Assembly: GCA_001769535.1 (NCBI GenBank) | Contig: MEOH01000012.1 | Coordinates: forward strand, 62,001 to 126,000 | Direction of reading: 5' to 3' | DNA from: Bacteroidetes bacterium GWF2_38_335 | GTDB lineage: Bacteria; Bacteroidota; Bacteroidia; Bacteroidales; GWF2-38-335 | DNA length: 64,000 bases | Shown here: positions 52,049 through 60,292 of the stretch, piece by piece | Layout of the letters: the number at the start of each line of letters is the position of its first letter | Numbering within the stretch: position 1 is the first letter of the stretch | Notes under the pieces: model-generated | What the model saw: the letters and a program-made list of their open reading frames with translations, nothing else | What the model was told of the DNA's origin: nothing | Database searches by the model: none | Position numbers and translations under genes: made by a program

Positions 52049-52666
52049 ATGGGACTCTTCAGCAAAAAACCAAAGAAACCAGATTATTCAGATGTGATCT
52101 GGATGAAACGTGAAATCAAGATCAAAAAGATGTTCGAATTCATAAAGAATGAATCGGAAAAACGAAAGGTTTTTGTGGTTTCCTCTTTTGGTGATACCCT
52201 GGATATTGTTGAACAGGCAATGAAAATTTCCGGAATATCTTATAAAAGACTGAATTACTTGTCTGATTACTCCGGTGATCTCAGAGTTTGCGTTATGCAC
52301 AGCAATCTGCTTGCCGAAAATACCAGCGGTAATTTGAGGGAAGCGGTAAGCCCTGCTGTGGTTTTTACCGAACATTTTCCGCTCCCCGAAAGGGATGTGG
52401 CCATAATGCAGAATCTTGTTGGACTGATGAATGAGCCGTCATTGTTATATTACCTTTCTCTTGAAGATCCGATCATGCAGCTTTTTGGCTCAGAAAGGAT
52501 TATCGGGTTGATGCACACCCTGGGCATGGGCGAAGATGAATCCATTGAACATTCTTTTGTTTCAAAAGCCCTTTCCAATGCTCAGGAAAAAGTAGCCAAA
52601 AAGGTGGCTTCCGAAATAAAATCTGAATCAGAAGAAACCTGGTACAGGATGAATGTTAAAGAATAA
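52049..52666 (+). CDS. Small SecA-like protein (nucleotide-binding domain 2 only)
   Basis: From the ATG at 52049, 205 residues; a TTG 15 bases upstream is less likely. FVVSSFGDTLDIVEQAMKI, then GISYKRLNYL, and LFGSERIIGLMHTLGMGEDE, ESIEHSFVSKALSNAQEKVA resemble the second nucleotide-binding domain and helical end of SecA (F-A-S-D-R-V, x-I-x-H-S-M-I-x-K-S-I-E-x-A-Q-x-K-V). The first nucleotide-binding domain, the preprotein cross-linking domain and Walker motifs are absent. It is therefore not a functional translocase motor. Whether it partners SecA or is a separate Bacteroidota protein is unknown. Confidence 0.75.
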   Translation: MGLFSKKPKKPDYSDVIWMKREIKIKKMFEFIKNESEKRKVFVVSSFGDTLDIVEQAMKISGISYKRLNYLSDYSGDLRVCVMHSNLLAENTSGNLREAVSPAVVFTEHFPLPERDVAIMQNLVGLMNEPSLLYYLSLEDPIMQLFGSERIIGLMHTLGMGEDESIEHSFVSKALSNAQEKVAKKVASEIKSESEETWYRMNVKE

Positions 52667-52690
52667 CCCCGGTTCTCAGGCCGGGGTTAT
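52665..52690. terminator. Bidirectional terminator between convergent genes
   Basis: AACCCCGG (52665-52672) pairs perfectly with CCGGGGTT (52681-52688). The T-run is short on both strands (TTATAT on the plus strand). It starts inside the stop of the SecA-like gene and ends six bases before the end of the convergent gene. Confidence 0.65.
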
Positions 52691-52693
52691 ATG

Positions 52694-53881
52694 CTAATCA
52701 ATAATGATCTGCTGAATGTCGTTATTGTTAAGGTTACGCCTGTTGATCTGGTTGTTGTAGTAAATCTGTTTGCCGGGATTGTTAATCTGGGTGGTGTCAA
52801 TGGAAATATAATTTTTATGAACCCAGTTGTTTAAGTCATTGTCAATGGTGGTAAACAGTGCTGCATCGGTTACCGAGTTAATGATCAGGGTGGTTGATTT
52901 GTTCACTTCACGGGATGTTTTTTCTCCCTTTGCAGCTTTTTCCATCATAGATAAAATTTGGTTTTCAGTAGTTTTCTCAAAGGTCTTGTCTTTTTCAACT
53001 TTACTAACCGCCTCAACAATAATGGCATCAAGCAATTTGTTCCAAAGATCTGAAAAGAGTTTTTTGCTGCTGTAAATATCCATTCCGTAAACCTCCCCGT
53101 TAATGGCATAGGCATAACCGATGGCGGTATTGTTTTTTTCAAGCATTGAAAACAATTTGTCCTTGTATTTTTTTCTGATGTCTTCGAGGTCTTTGTTTTC
53201 GAGGGTTAATTGCAGACTTGAGGCAGATGCATTTTCTGTAACATTCACCGATTGTCCTTTGATGGCGGTGATTTTTTCATTCAACTGTACCTGCTGTTCA
53301 CTTACTTTGTTCCATACCTGCGACTGGTCAGCATTCATTTTTGAGGCAACTTTTAAGTCGCGCGAGGATATAATACTGGTGTTTGCCGAAAAATTCCCAA
53401 CGGCCTCAGTCCCCCTTTGTGTCCACCTGCCATGCTCAACGCAGAAACTGATAAGCGGAATATTATCTGCTTTTGGCGGGATGATGACATCAAAACTCAG
53501 GGTGCGGTCTTGTCTGCCTCCCTTTACAATATCTCCGGCATGTATAAATATATAATGATTGCTGGTGTTTTTAATAGACAACTCATTTACCGAGCCTGTT
53601 TCGTTTACCACAGCATAATTTTTCTCAAGTGCTTCGCTCAGGGTTATGTAATCGCGGTGCGGAATATCTTTACTGCTTGCGAATAAAAAGACTTGCAGGT
53701 TGTCGTGCGAATCATCTGCTATCATTACCAGTGAATCGGGGTAGTTTACTGCCGGTATGGGTGCCGGAGAAGGTTTGTTGGCCGATGCATCACGATCTGT
53801 GGTTCCCGAATTGCTGCAGAAGGTCAGCACAATAAATAAGAGGGGAAGATAAGCAGGCCAGAATTTTTTTAACGTTTTCAT
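52694..53881 (-). CDS. Lipoprotein with ARPP-1-like domain
   Basis: From the ATG at 53881, 395 residues. The lipobox-like LTFCSN gives a Cys at about residue 22, suggesting a lipoprotein. The ARPP-1-type region covers about 50-330: NTSNHYIFIHAGDIVKGGRQ, then DRTLSFDVIIPPKADN, SFCVEHGRWTQRG. This fold has been described in proteins linked with rhodanese/phosphatase domains; no activity is known. The C-terminus is Asn-rich (NNQINRRNLNNNDIQQIIID). The gene stands alone, convergent with the SecA-like gene. Confidence 0.7.
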   Translation of the reverse strand: MKTLKKFWPAYLPLLFIVLTFCSNSGTTDRDASANKPSPAPIPAVNYPDSLVMIADDSHDNLQVFLFASSKDIPHRDYITLSEALEKNYAVVNETGSVNELSIKNTSNHYIFIHAGDIVKGGRQDRTLSFDVIIPPKADNIPLISFCVEHGRWTQRGTEAVGNFSANTSIISSRDLKVASKMNADQSQVWNKVSEQQVQLNEKITAIKGQSVNVTENASASSLQLTLENKDLEDIRKKYKDKLFSMLEKNNTAIGYAYAINGEVYGMDIYSSKKLFSDLWNKLLDAIIVEAVSKVEKDKTFEKTTENQILSMMEKAAKGEKTSREVNKSTTLIINSVTDAALFTTIDNDLNNWVHKNYISIDTTQINNPGKQIYYNNQINRRNLNNNDIQQIIID

Positions 53882-54076
53882 GATATTTCCTTTTATGTTT
53901 TTAATCAAAGGTATTTTGCGGATTGCCCTAAAAAAAGCGAAAATGGGTGAGTAGATTGTTTCGGTGGGTAAAAGGGCTTTATCAGTGGGATTTGTTAATC
54001 AGATCGAAAAGTCTTTGTTTTAATTGGGCACAATAACTACTTGCTTAAGACCGTGGTTATGAAAGGAGGAATAGAT
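53882..54076. other. Non-coding stretch after the ARPP-1 gene start
   Basis: This is the first part of a 534-base gene-free region before metK. I see no gene or promoter in it apart from an ACCGTGGTTATG string at 54050-54061 that resembles half of the palindrome at 28997. Confidence 0.5.
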
Positions 54077-54077
54077 G

Positions 54078-54226
54078 AGGTTGTCTCAAAATGGCTTTTT
54101 GAAACCAATTCTTGAAAATCCGATTTACCCCATCCCTAAAGGGTGGCTGATTTTCAAGTGCTTCCCTTTAGGGATCAAGGGTAAAAGCACTTGAAAATCG
54201 TTGGGGAAATTAATTTGAGACAGCCT
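54078..54226. mobile_element. MITE-like element with terminal inverted repeats
   Basis: AGGTTGTCTCAAAAT at the left end and ATTTGAGACAGCCT at the right form terminal inverted repeats with 13 of 14 matches. The interior has further inverted parts (CTTGAAAATC and GATTTTCAAG, CCCTAAAGGG) but no gene. Ends of this form are known from insertion sequences in Bacteroidota. The length, about 150 bases, and the absence of a transposase suggest a non-autonomous element. No target-site duplication could be recognised. Confidence 0.6.
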
Positions 54227-54260
54227 GATCCCATGAGGAAAAATAATTATTTCGAATTCA

Positions 54261-54293
54261 TTTGGAACTATTCAAAATAAAACTGTAATTTTG
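54261..54293 (+). promoter_or_regulatory. Bacteroidota-type promoter of metK
   Basis: TTTG (54261-54264), 21 bases, then TAATTTTG (54286-54293). Both boxes match the consensus. Transcription would start near 54300, just before the riboswitch. Confidence 0.82.
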
Positions 54294-54303
54294 CAGCGAT
54301 AAT

Positions 54304-54355
54304 TTTGTGGAAAGATTTGGATTGATTGCAACCACGATAAAAAATGCTAAAAACA
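54304..54355 (+). promoter_or_regulatory. SAM-II riboswitch of metK
   Basis: GTGG (54307-54310) pairs with CCAC (54332-54335) as P1, with GATTT (54314-54318) and TTGCA inside the loop. Then GATAAAAAATGCTAAAAA follows (54336-54353). This order (G-A-T-T-T, T-T-G-C-A, G-A-T-A-A-A, x-T-G-C-T-A-A-A) is the SAM-II consensus, in which the 3' part returns into the P1 loop as an H-type pseudoknot. SAM-II occurs in Alphaproteobacteria and Bacteroidota before methionine/SAM genes. It would lower metK expression when SAM is abundant. It begins just after the predicted transcript start and ends 61 bases before the ATG. Confidence 0.85.
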
Positions 54356-54415
54356 ATACTGCAGTCAATCTGATATTTTTCCCCGGTAATAAATTTAAAA
54401 CAAAATTTTAGTATT

Positions 54416-55672
54416 ATGTCATATTTATTTACATCAGAGTCCGTATCAGAAGGACATCCCGACAAAGTAGCAGATCAGATTTCTGACGCATTGCTTGACG
54501 AATTTCTGGCTTTCGATCCCGATTCAAAAGTAGCTTGTGAAACTTTGGTAACTACCGGTCAGGTTATTCTTGCCGGCGAAGTTAAGTCAAAAACCTATGT
54601 TGACGTGCAGGAAGTGGCACGCAGGGTAATCAACCGCATTGGATATACCAAAAGCGAATATATGTTTGATGGCAACTCATGTGGCGTGCTTACTGCAATC
54701 CACGAACAGTCGCAGGATATCAACCGTGGTGTTGATCGTGAAAACAAGATGGATCAGGGTGCCGGCGATCAGGGTATGATGTTTGGATACGCCAGCCGCG
54801 AAACCGATGATTATATGCCTTTGGCTCTCGTTCTTTCACATATGTTGCTGATGGAACTTGCAAACATCCGCCGCGAGGGCAAAACAATGACGTATCTTCG
54901 TCCGGATGCCAAATCACAGGTAACCATCCAGTATGCTCAGGACGGCACTCCCGAAAGAGTCCATACCATTGTTGTATCAACACAGCATGATGAATTCGAC
55001 AACAACGACGAACGCATGCTTGCTAAAATCAAGGAAGATGTCAGGACCATCCTGATTCCCGCAACCATTAAAAAATTCCCCGAAAGAGTTCAGAAACTTT
55101 TCGACGGAAATTTCACCCTTCATGTTAACCCCACAGGAAAATTTGTGATTGGTGGTCCGCACGGTGATACCGGTTTAACCGGAAGAAAAATCATCGTTGA
55201 CACATACGGTGGAAAAGGTGCCCATGGCGGTGGAGCATTCTCAGGAAAAGATCCCTCAAAAGTTGACCGCTCTGCAGCTTATGCAGCACGTCATATTGCT
55301 AAAAATCTTGTTGCATCCGGAGTGGCAAATGAGGCACTGGTGCAGCTTTCATACGCCATTGGTGTGGCCCAGCCCATCAATATTTATGTAAATACCTATG
55401 GCAGTTCAAAGGTGAAAATAACCGATTCTGAAATTGCCGATAAGGTAGCCAAACTGTTTGATCTGAGGCCTGCTGCCATTGAAGAAAGACTGAAGCTCAG
55501 AAATCCAATTTACGAGGAAACCGCAGCATACGGACATATGGGCCGCGACCACAGAACAGTAAAGAAAGTTTTCAAATCACCATACTGGGGAACCGTTGAA
55601 AAAGATGTTGAACTGTTCACCTGGGAAAAACTGGATTACGTGGAGAAAATTAAGGCGGAATTTGGGATTTAG
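54416..55672 (+). CDS. metK: S-adenosylmethionine synthetase
   Basis: A protein of 418 residues. It makes SAM from methionine and ATP. Marks: [20 protein letters not shown] at the N-terminus, [12 protein letters not shown] (about 117-128), the P-loop-like [20 protein letters not shown] and [13 protein letters not shown]. The length is slightly above the E. coli enzyme, as usual in Bacteroidota. Expression is probably controlled by the SAM-II riboswitch upstream. A large stem-loop terminator lies 31 bases downstream. Confidence 0.99.
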   Translation: MSYLFTSESVSEGHPDKVADQISDALLDEFLAFDPDSKVACETLVTTGQVILAGEVKSKTYVDVQEVARRVINRIGYTKSEYMFDGNSCGVLTAIHEQSQDINRGVDRENKMDQGAGDQGMMFGYASRETDDYMPLALVLSHMLLMELANIRREGKTMTYLRPDAKSQVTIQYAQDGTPERVHTIVVSTQHDEFDNNDERMLAKIKEDVRTILIPATIKKFPERVQKLFDGNFTLHVNPTGKFVIGGPHGDTGLTGRKIIVDTYGGKGAHGGGAFSGKDPSKVDRSAAYAARHIAKNLVASGVANEALVQLSYAIGVAQPINIYVNTYGSSKVKITDSEIADKVAKLFDLRPAAIEERLKLRNPIYEETAAYGHMGRDHRTVKKVFKSPYWGTVEKDVELFTWEKLDYVEKIKAEFGI

Positions 55673-55703
55673 TTTTTATAGGCTTGTAATTAACGTTTTT
55701 TGT

Positions 55704-55778
55704 TTGCCGCGAATGCGCGAATGATATTGAAAATAAGCTAAATTGCTTTTTTCATTCGCGCATTCGCGGCAATTTTTT
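55704..55778. terminator. Large stem-loop terminator between metK and the convergent gene
   Basis: Arms of 21 bases (55704-55724 and 55752-55772) are perfectly complementary, with the core GCCGCGAATGCGCGAATGA and its complement. TTTTTT follows at 55773-55778 on the plus strand. The arm sequence resembles a repeat often found between Bacteroidota genes. Confidence 0.85.
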
Positions 55779-56718
55779 ATCTTCGAATCGCTAGTTTTTC
55801 AGTTTTCCTTATGCTGCCATCCGCACTGTAAATAACAAGAATGTATGTTCCTGTTGCCACATTGTCCAAACCAATCATTGTTAGTTCAGAATCCAACACA
55901 CCTTCAGAAATTATTTTTCCGTTTATTGAAAGAACCTGATATCTTGACTGCTCAGGGAATCCCGTAGTTTCTATATTTATAAAATCTGAGGCCGGATTGG
56001 GATAAACCTTAATGTTGACGGTCACAGCTTCGGTTTCATTTATAATTTCGGTTGTCTGGTTTTCAGGAAGCAATTCATTGTTTAATGGGGCTATAGCCAA
56101 CGTATCAGCAGGCAAAGAATCGGTTTTGGTTTTAACAATGACCGGAATCAATTTGTCACTGCATCCGTCAAGGGTAAATTTAATGGGAATCACAAAACTT
56201 ACATTCACCGGTTTACCTCTTTGTTTACCGGGAATCCAGTCGGGCAAATTTTTAATGACTTCCACAGCCGGCTCATCCAAAAGGGGATGGATACTTCTGA
56301 TTACTTTCACATCATCAACCTTGCCTTTTTTTGTAATGGTAAATTGAATATAAACTGTTCCGGTAATGCACCCGTCAACGGCCATTTCGGGATATTTGAC
56401 CGTGTGTGCCATGTAATCAAGAAGGGCTTGATCTCCACCGGGGAATTCGGGTCGATGTTCGACCAGTATGAAATCAATGCATTCACATTCTTCTATACAT
56501 TCGCAATTGGAAATGATGGTTTCATGTGAAAATGCGACAACGGAGTCCTTCAAAACAAACACCTCCTCCGTAATAGGATTCAAATGGGGTTTTACGACTT
56601 CTGAAATTTCGGGAGATTGTTTTTTTATTCCGGAAGGTACTCCGGCTTCAATTTTTTCTGAATTGCCCGGCGGCAAAACCATAGATGCGGCTGTGGCAAA
56701 GTAAATAATGGCTTTCAT
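55777..56718 (-). CDS. TonB-domain protein with T9SS sorting domain
   Basis: I favour the ATG at 56718 (MKAIIYFATAASMVLPPGNS); ATG 56742 and a TTG at 56775 are alternatives. About 313 residues. The TonB C-terminal domain is at about 95-190: GGDQALLDYMAHTVKYPEMA, TGTVYIQFTITKKGKVDDVK and LDEPAVEVIKNLPDWIPGKQ. A linker follows, then a T9SS type A domain (VYPNPASDFINIETTGF to KTEKLAIRR). TonB-type domains together with a sorting domain suggest an exported protein that does not act as a normal TonB. The N-terminal helix is a weak signal peptide. It is convergent with metK. Confidence 0.8.
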   Translation of the reverse strand: MKAIIYFATAASMVLPPGNSEKIEAGVPSGIKKQSPEISEVVKPHLNPITEEVFVLKDSVVAFSHETIISNCECIEECECIDFILVEHRPEFPGGDQALLDYMAHTVKYPEMAVDGCITGTVYIQFTITKKGKVDDVKVIRSIHPLLDEPAVEVIKNLPDWIPGKQRGKPVNVSFVIPIKFTLDGCSDKLIPVIVKTKTDSLPADTLAIAPLNNELLPENQTTEIINETEAVTVNIKVYPNPASDFINIETTGFPEQSRYQVLSINGKIISEGVLDSELTMIGLDNVATGTYILVIYSADGSIRKTEKLAIRR

Positions 56719-56823
56719 GTTAGTAATTTTTAAAGGGTTCATGAAAGACAGTGCAGATATTGTGCCAAAATCCAATGGTTTATTTAAGAATCACAGGAGG
56801 GAGAAGGTCAATATTGATTTCCG

Positions 56824-57411
56824 TTACTCAACCTTTCTAAAAGTAAAGGTATGGTAACCCACCACATCGCATTTCCTGTTATAGTCATCGTAATAAGTAT
56901 CGGTGAAATCAAGGACAAGGACCATTTCTTTTTCGGTAAGTCTTTTTATATCATATTCAGTTTTTCCTTCATAAACTAAATCCAGGGCATCCAGGTCAAT
57001 ATATTCTTTCCTTTTGCCCTTACTTGTCCAATACCATTCTCCTTTACTATTCCAATTATAAAAACCTTCCCCTTCTGCCCTGTATGAACAATTATTAGTT
57101 TGATCCTCGTTAATGTCCATTAAGATATCAAAGTATTCATAATAAAAGGTTATTTTTACTCCTGAAGAAATATAAATGTAGTATACTGTCATTTGGTCGT
57201 TAACATTTTCATCGTAGTAAAAATCATACATGATTTCTTCACCATCGCTTCGGTAAACAGTGTTTGATCCGATTAGACTTGCGAGGTTCCAGCTTCCTGT
57301 GACCCGGTTATCGCGCGAGCGAAAAGAGAGAAAAGGGTCGTCTTCGCCTTTTTTGCAGGAAGGTAAAATAAACACAGGGATCAATAATAAAAGCAAGAAA
57401 ATTTTTTTCAT
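56824..57411 (-). CDS. Lipoprotein of unknown function, lipocalin-like
   Basis: A protein of 195 residues. Lipobox ILPSC (Cys19) in MKKIFLLLLLIPVFILPSCK. The body has RVTGSWNLASLIGS, then strands with Tyr/Asp repeats such as YDFYYDENVNDQMTVYYIYI and the end VGYHTFTFRKVE. This is the form of the lipocalin-like DUF family in Bacteroidota (W-x-L-x-S start). No ligand is known. The gene lies 105 bases downstream of the TonB-domain gene's start, on the same strand. Confidence 0.72.
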   Translation of the reverse strand: MKKIFLLLLLIPVFILPSCKKGEDDPFLSFRSRDNRVTGSWNLASLIGSNTVYRSDGEEIMYDFYYDENVNDQMTVYYIYISSGVKITFYYEYFDILMDINEDQTNNCSYRAEGEGFYNWNSKGEWYWTSKGKRKEYIDLDALDLVYEGKTEYDIKRLTEKEMVLVLDFTDTYYDDYNRKCDVVGYHTFTFRKVE

Positions 57412-57539
57412 AAACTCAGGGTTAATTAATTACTTTGGATAAAATGTGCCTGAATGAATGCTATTTCTGGAGTAAAGATATATTTTTCCAAGTTAAAATT
57501 CTCATTAAAATGAAAAATTATATACTTTTGCACCCGATT

Positions 57540-57611
57540 GGTCCTATAGTTCAATGGATAGAATAGCGGTTTCCTAAACCGTAGATCCAAGTTCGATTCT
57601 TGGTAGGACTA
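57540..57611 (+). tRNA. tRNA-Arg (CCT)
   Basis: A cloverleaf of 72 bases. The acceptor GGTCCTA pairs with TAGGACT (first pair G-T), discriminator A. D-arm TAGTTCAATGGATAGAA, anticodon arm GCGGTTTCCTAAACCGT with CCT in the loop, T-arm CCAAGTTCGATTCTTGG. A TACTTTTG -7 box at 57523-57530 lies nine bases upstream. The CCA end is not encoded. Confidence 0.92.
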
Positions 57612-57626
57612 CACTAATAACAGCTA

Positions 57627-57665
57627 AACCATTTGATTACAGTAAGTTAATTAAGTGGTTTTTTT
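57627..57665 (+). terminator. Terminator after tRNA-Arg
   Basis: AACCATTTGATTA pairs with TTAATTAAGTGGTT allowing G-T pairs and one bulge, followed by a T-run of seven. It lies 15 bases after the tRNA. Confidence 0.65.
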
Positions 57666-60267
57666 ATTCCACGACCACCTTCCCGCCAAAACTCTTTTCT
57701 CCTGAAAATACTTTGATGTAATAGATTCCACTGCTGAATTTTTCAAGATTGATGGTTGTCGATTCCTTCTCTGTTTTTGCCTGATACATCAAACTCCCGG
57801 TGAGATTGTACATCATTATGAGATTCTCTCCCTTCAATCCCGAAAGGGTAACCTCACTGGTGGCCGGATTGGGGTAAATCCTGATGCTGCTGATCTCTAC
57901 CACATCCACCGATTCTTCAACCATCCCCGGATCCAGCGTGAAATTGTCAATATACAGGTGGTTGCCTCTTTTGTTTTTTCCAACCAGCTTAAATCTGACC
58001 ATCGCATCGGGATCCAGTCCGGTTATGGGAATATGTTCTCTTCTCCATTGTTCGGGCAGTTCGGGCATAAAATCCGGAGTGATGGTGTCCCAGGTGCTCA
58101 GATCTGTTCCGTTTTTGGCGTAAATTACAAAGGGATAGCTGTTGCCACAGTCGGTTGACATAAAAATGGTCAGCGAATCAATAAAAGTATTGCTTCTTTT
58201 TTGGTAGGCCAGATCAAAGGTGAGGGTTACGGTGTCTGTTTCGCTTGATGTTGATAAATCTATTGGCGGAGTAATAATCTCATCTTTTTCGTATAATGGT
58301 GATTCGTAACCGAACGACATGAAAAGCGAATGGTTGTTTTCACCAAGTCCGCCTGTACTCAAAGTATCCCAGGTAATTCCGCCGTCAGGATTTATTATGG
58401 TCCAGTTCATTGTGTCAATTCCGCTTTCAAAATCCTCGAAAAAAGGAACTGCAAAGGGATTTTCTATATTGGTCCTGAAATACCTGTGGTTATTGTAATT
58501 GTCCACTTCAGTCAGACTGTCTGCCAGATACACATGAAACCGAAAGATGCTTTCTCCAGGAAGCAGGCTGGTCATTTCAGGGAGATCTATTGTAACGGTA
58601 TCTCCGGGTAGCAGACTGCCATTCCAGTAAATTGTGTCAATAGCTGTTCCGTTTAATTCGTAGGAAAGTTGAAAATGGCTTACAGTGCTTTCGCCTTTAT
58701 TGGCAATTTTCACATGGGGTGTGAGGTTGTTTTGACAGTATTGGAGCCATTCCGGACTGAATATCTCAGCAATGGAAATATCCCATGGGTAGTGCGGGGC
58801 AACGGGAGTGTGGCTTGCAGCAAGATATTCATAAGCAGCATACACATCAATCAGTCCCATGCCGTAAACATTATCTTCGCCTGCATCACCTTTGTCAATG
58901 GCGGTATAATACAAAGCACGCATCAGGTCTTCGCCTGGCAGATATGGAAAAGCTTCTTTCAGTAAAAGCACTGCGCCCGAAACATGCGGACAGGACATGG
59001 ACGTTCCCGAAATGGAATTGTATTCGTTACTTCCCCAGGCCGAGCGTACATAATAGCCCGGAGCCACCACTTCGGGATGTATCGATAAGGCCGAGTCAGA
59101 AGGCAGACATTGTGACGGTCCGCGCGTTGAAAAATACACAATGGGGTAGGTGTCCATATTTCCGTCGATGGCGCCCACGCAGAATGTATTTACTTCATTG
59201 ATTTTTACTCTTTGCGGGGAATTGACACCGGTGTTATCCGGACCAGAGTTTCCGCCCGAAAAAATATTGGCAATTCCCACAGCTTCAATGGCATTTAACA
59301 GGTCCACCACAAATCCCTCACATTCAACCGTGTCAATTTCATCGCGCCAACGCCATGAGTTGTTGATCACATGGGGGATGTCATTTACGGTTGAGAAATC
59401 ACCATCGGGATTGAGAGCCCATTCAAAGGCATCAACAAGGTCACTCACCGGAGGAACCTCGTCAATGGTTCCTTTAATAATATCAGTGGCAATCCAGTAT
59501 GCTTCAAAGGCAACGCCAATGGTGTCGGCAGCGTTTTTATCCAACCCGATTGCGGTTCCCAGAGTATGTGTTCCATGATCGTTTAAAATGCCGGTTGGTT
59601 CTTCATTCCAGAACCCGTACCAACACTGTTCCGGAGGATAATATCTTCCAAGATATCTGTCAGAAAAAGAAGGATGGTCGGGCCAAACCCCGGTATCGTA
59701 TCCGTAAATCAGCGTTCCGCGTCCGGTGTACCCCAGAGCCCATAAAGCCGGAGCGTTAATGGCAACCAGTCCGGGCTCCGGACCCACAGCGTCTTTCTGA
59801 GAATTCTGAGCGGTTCCCTTGAACGGTTCAATAAGGTCAACGCCGCGTGCAGCGTAATCAAAATACCTTATATCAGTTCTGTTTTCCAATAATTTGAGCG
59901 AAGATGCATTGGCTTCAACAAGGATCATGTTGCAGATAAAATACTGTTTCAGGATTTTTATTTTATGACCGTCGCGGGTGGAGGATGAGATAGATTCAAC
60001 AAGATTTTTCTGTGAAGAGGCAGATTGGTTTCTGAGCATTGAAATAACCTGACCAGCCCTGTTTTTCAGAGGCATTTTCTGATCATTAAACAGTTTTTTC
60101 AGAGAAACAAAGTCAAGCTGTTCATTCAAAACTATAAAGACAGGAATAGTCCGGTCGTTTTTGGTATCAGACAGTTTTTGTTTCAGAAGATCCGAGTAAT
60201 AAGGGTTCTGGCAAAAAGCATTCAGGGTGCACAAAATGGGCACAATGAGAAAAAGCAGTTTTTTCAT
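57664..60267 (-). CDS. Subtilisin-family (S8) secreted peptidase with T9SS sorting domain
   Basis: A protein of 867 residues. Signal peptide MKKLLFLIVPILCTLNAFCQ, then an I9-type propeptide region to about 150. The catalytic triad is visible: Asp191 (YGYDTGVWPDH), His231 (NDHGTHTLGT), Ser423 (SGTSMSCPHVSG). Asn304 (INNSWRW) is near the oxyanion position. The middle has a beta domain of the CARDB type (HVKIANKGESTVSHFQL) and a MAM/jelly-roll region. The C-terminal T9SS type A domain begins IYPNPATSEVTLSG. The protein is a surface or released protease. It lies 25 bases downstream of the aminotransferase gene and may share its transcript. Confidence 0.95.
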   Translation of the reverse strand: MKKLLFLIVPILCTLNAFCQNPYYSDLLKQKLSDTKNDRTIPVFIVLNEQLDFVSLKKLFNDQKMPLKNRAGQVISMLRNQSASSQKNLVESISSSTRDGHKIKILKQYFICNMILVEANASSLKLLENRTDIRYFDYAARGVDLIEPFKGTAQNSQKDAVGPEPGLVAINAPALWALGYTGRGTLIYGYDTGVWPDHPSFSDRYLGRYYPPEQCWYGFWNEEPTGILNDHGTHTLGTAIGLDKNAADTIGVAFEAYWIATDIIKGTIDEVPPVSDLVDAFEWALNPDGDFSTVNDIPHVINNSWRWRDEIDTVECEGFVVDLLNAIEAVGIANIFSGGNSGPDNTGVNSPQRVKINEVNTFCVGAIDGNMDTYPIVYFSTRGPSQCLPSDSALSIHPEVVAPGYYVRSAWGSNEYNSISGTSMSCPHVSGAVLLLKEAFPYLPGEDLMRALYYTAIDKGDAGEDNVYGMGLIDVYAAYEYLAASHTPVAPHYPWDISIAEIFSPEWLQYCQNNLTPHVKIANKGESTVSHFQLSYELNGTAIDTIYWNGSLLPGDTVTIDLPEMTSLLPGESIFRFHVYLADSLTEVDNYNNHRYFRTNIENPFAVPFFEDFESGIDTMNWTIINPDGGITWDTLSTGGLGENNHSLFMSFGYESPLYEKDEIITPPIDLSTSSETDTVTLTFDLAYQKRSNTFIDSLTIFMSTDCGNSYPFVIYAKNGTDLSTWDTITPDFMPELPEQWRREHIPITGLDPDAMVRFKLVGKNKRGNHLYIDNFTLDPGMVEESVDVVEISSIRIYPNPATSEVTLSGLKGENLIMMYNLTGSLMYQAKTEKESTTINLEKFSSGIYYIKVFSGEKSFGGKVVVE

Positions 60268-60292
60268 TTTGTAAACAGGTTTAAAAAGCCAA

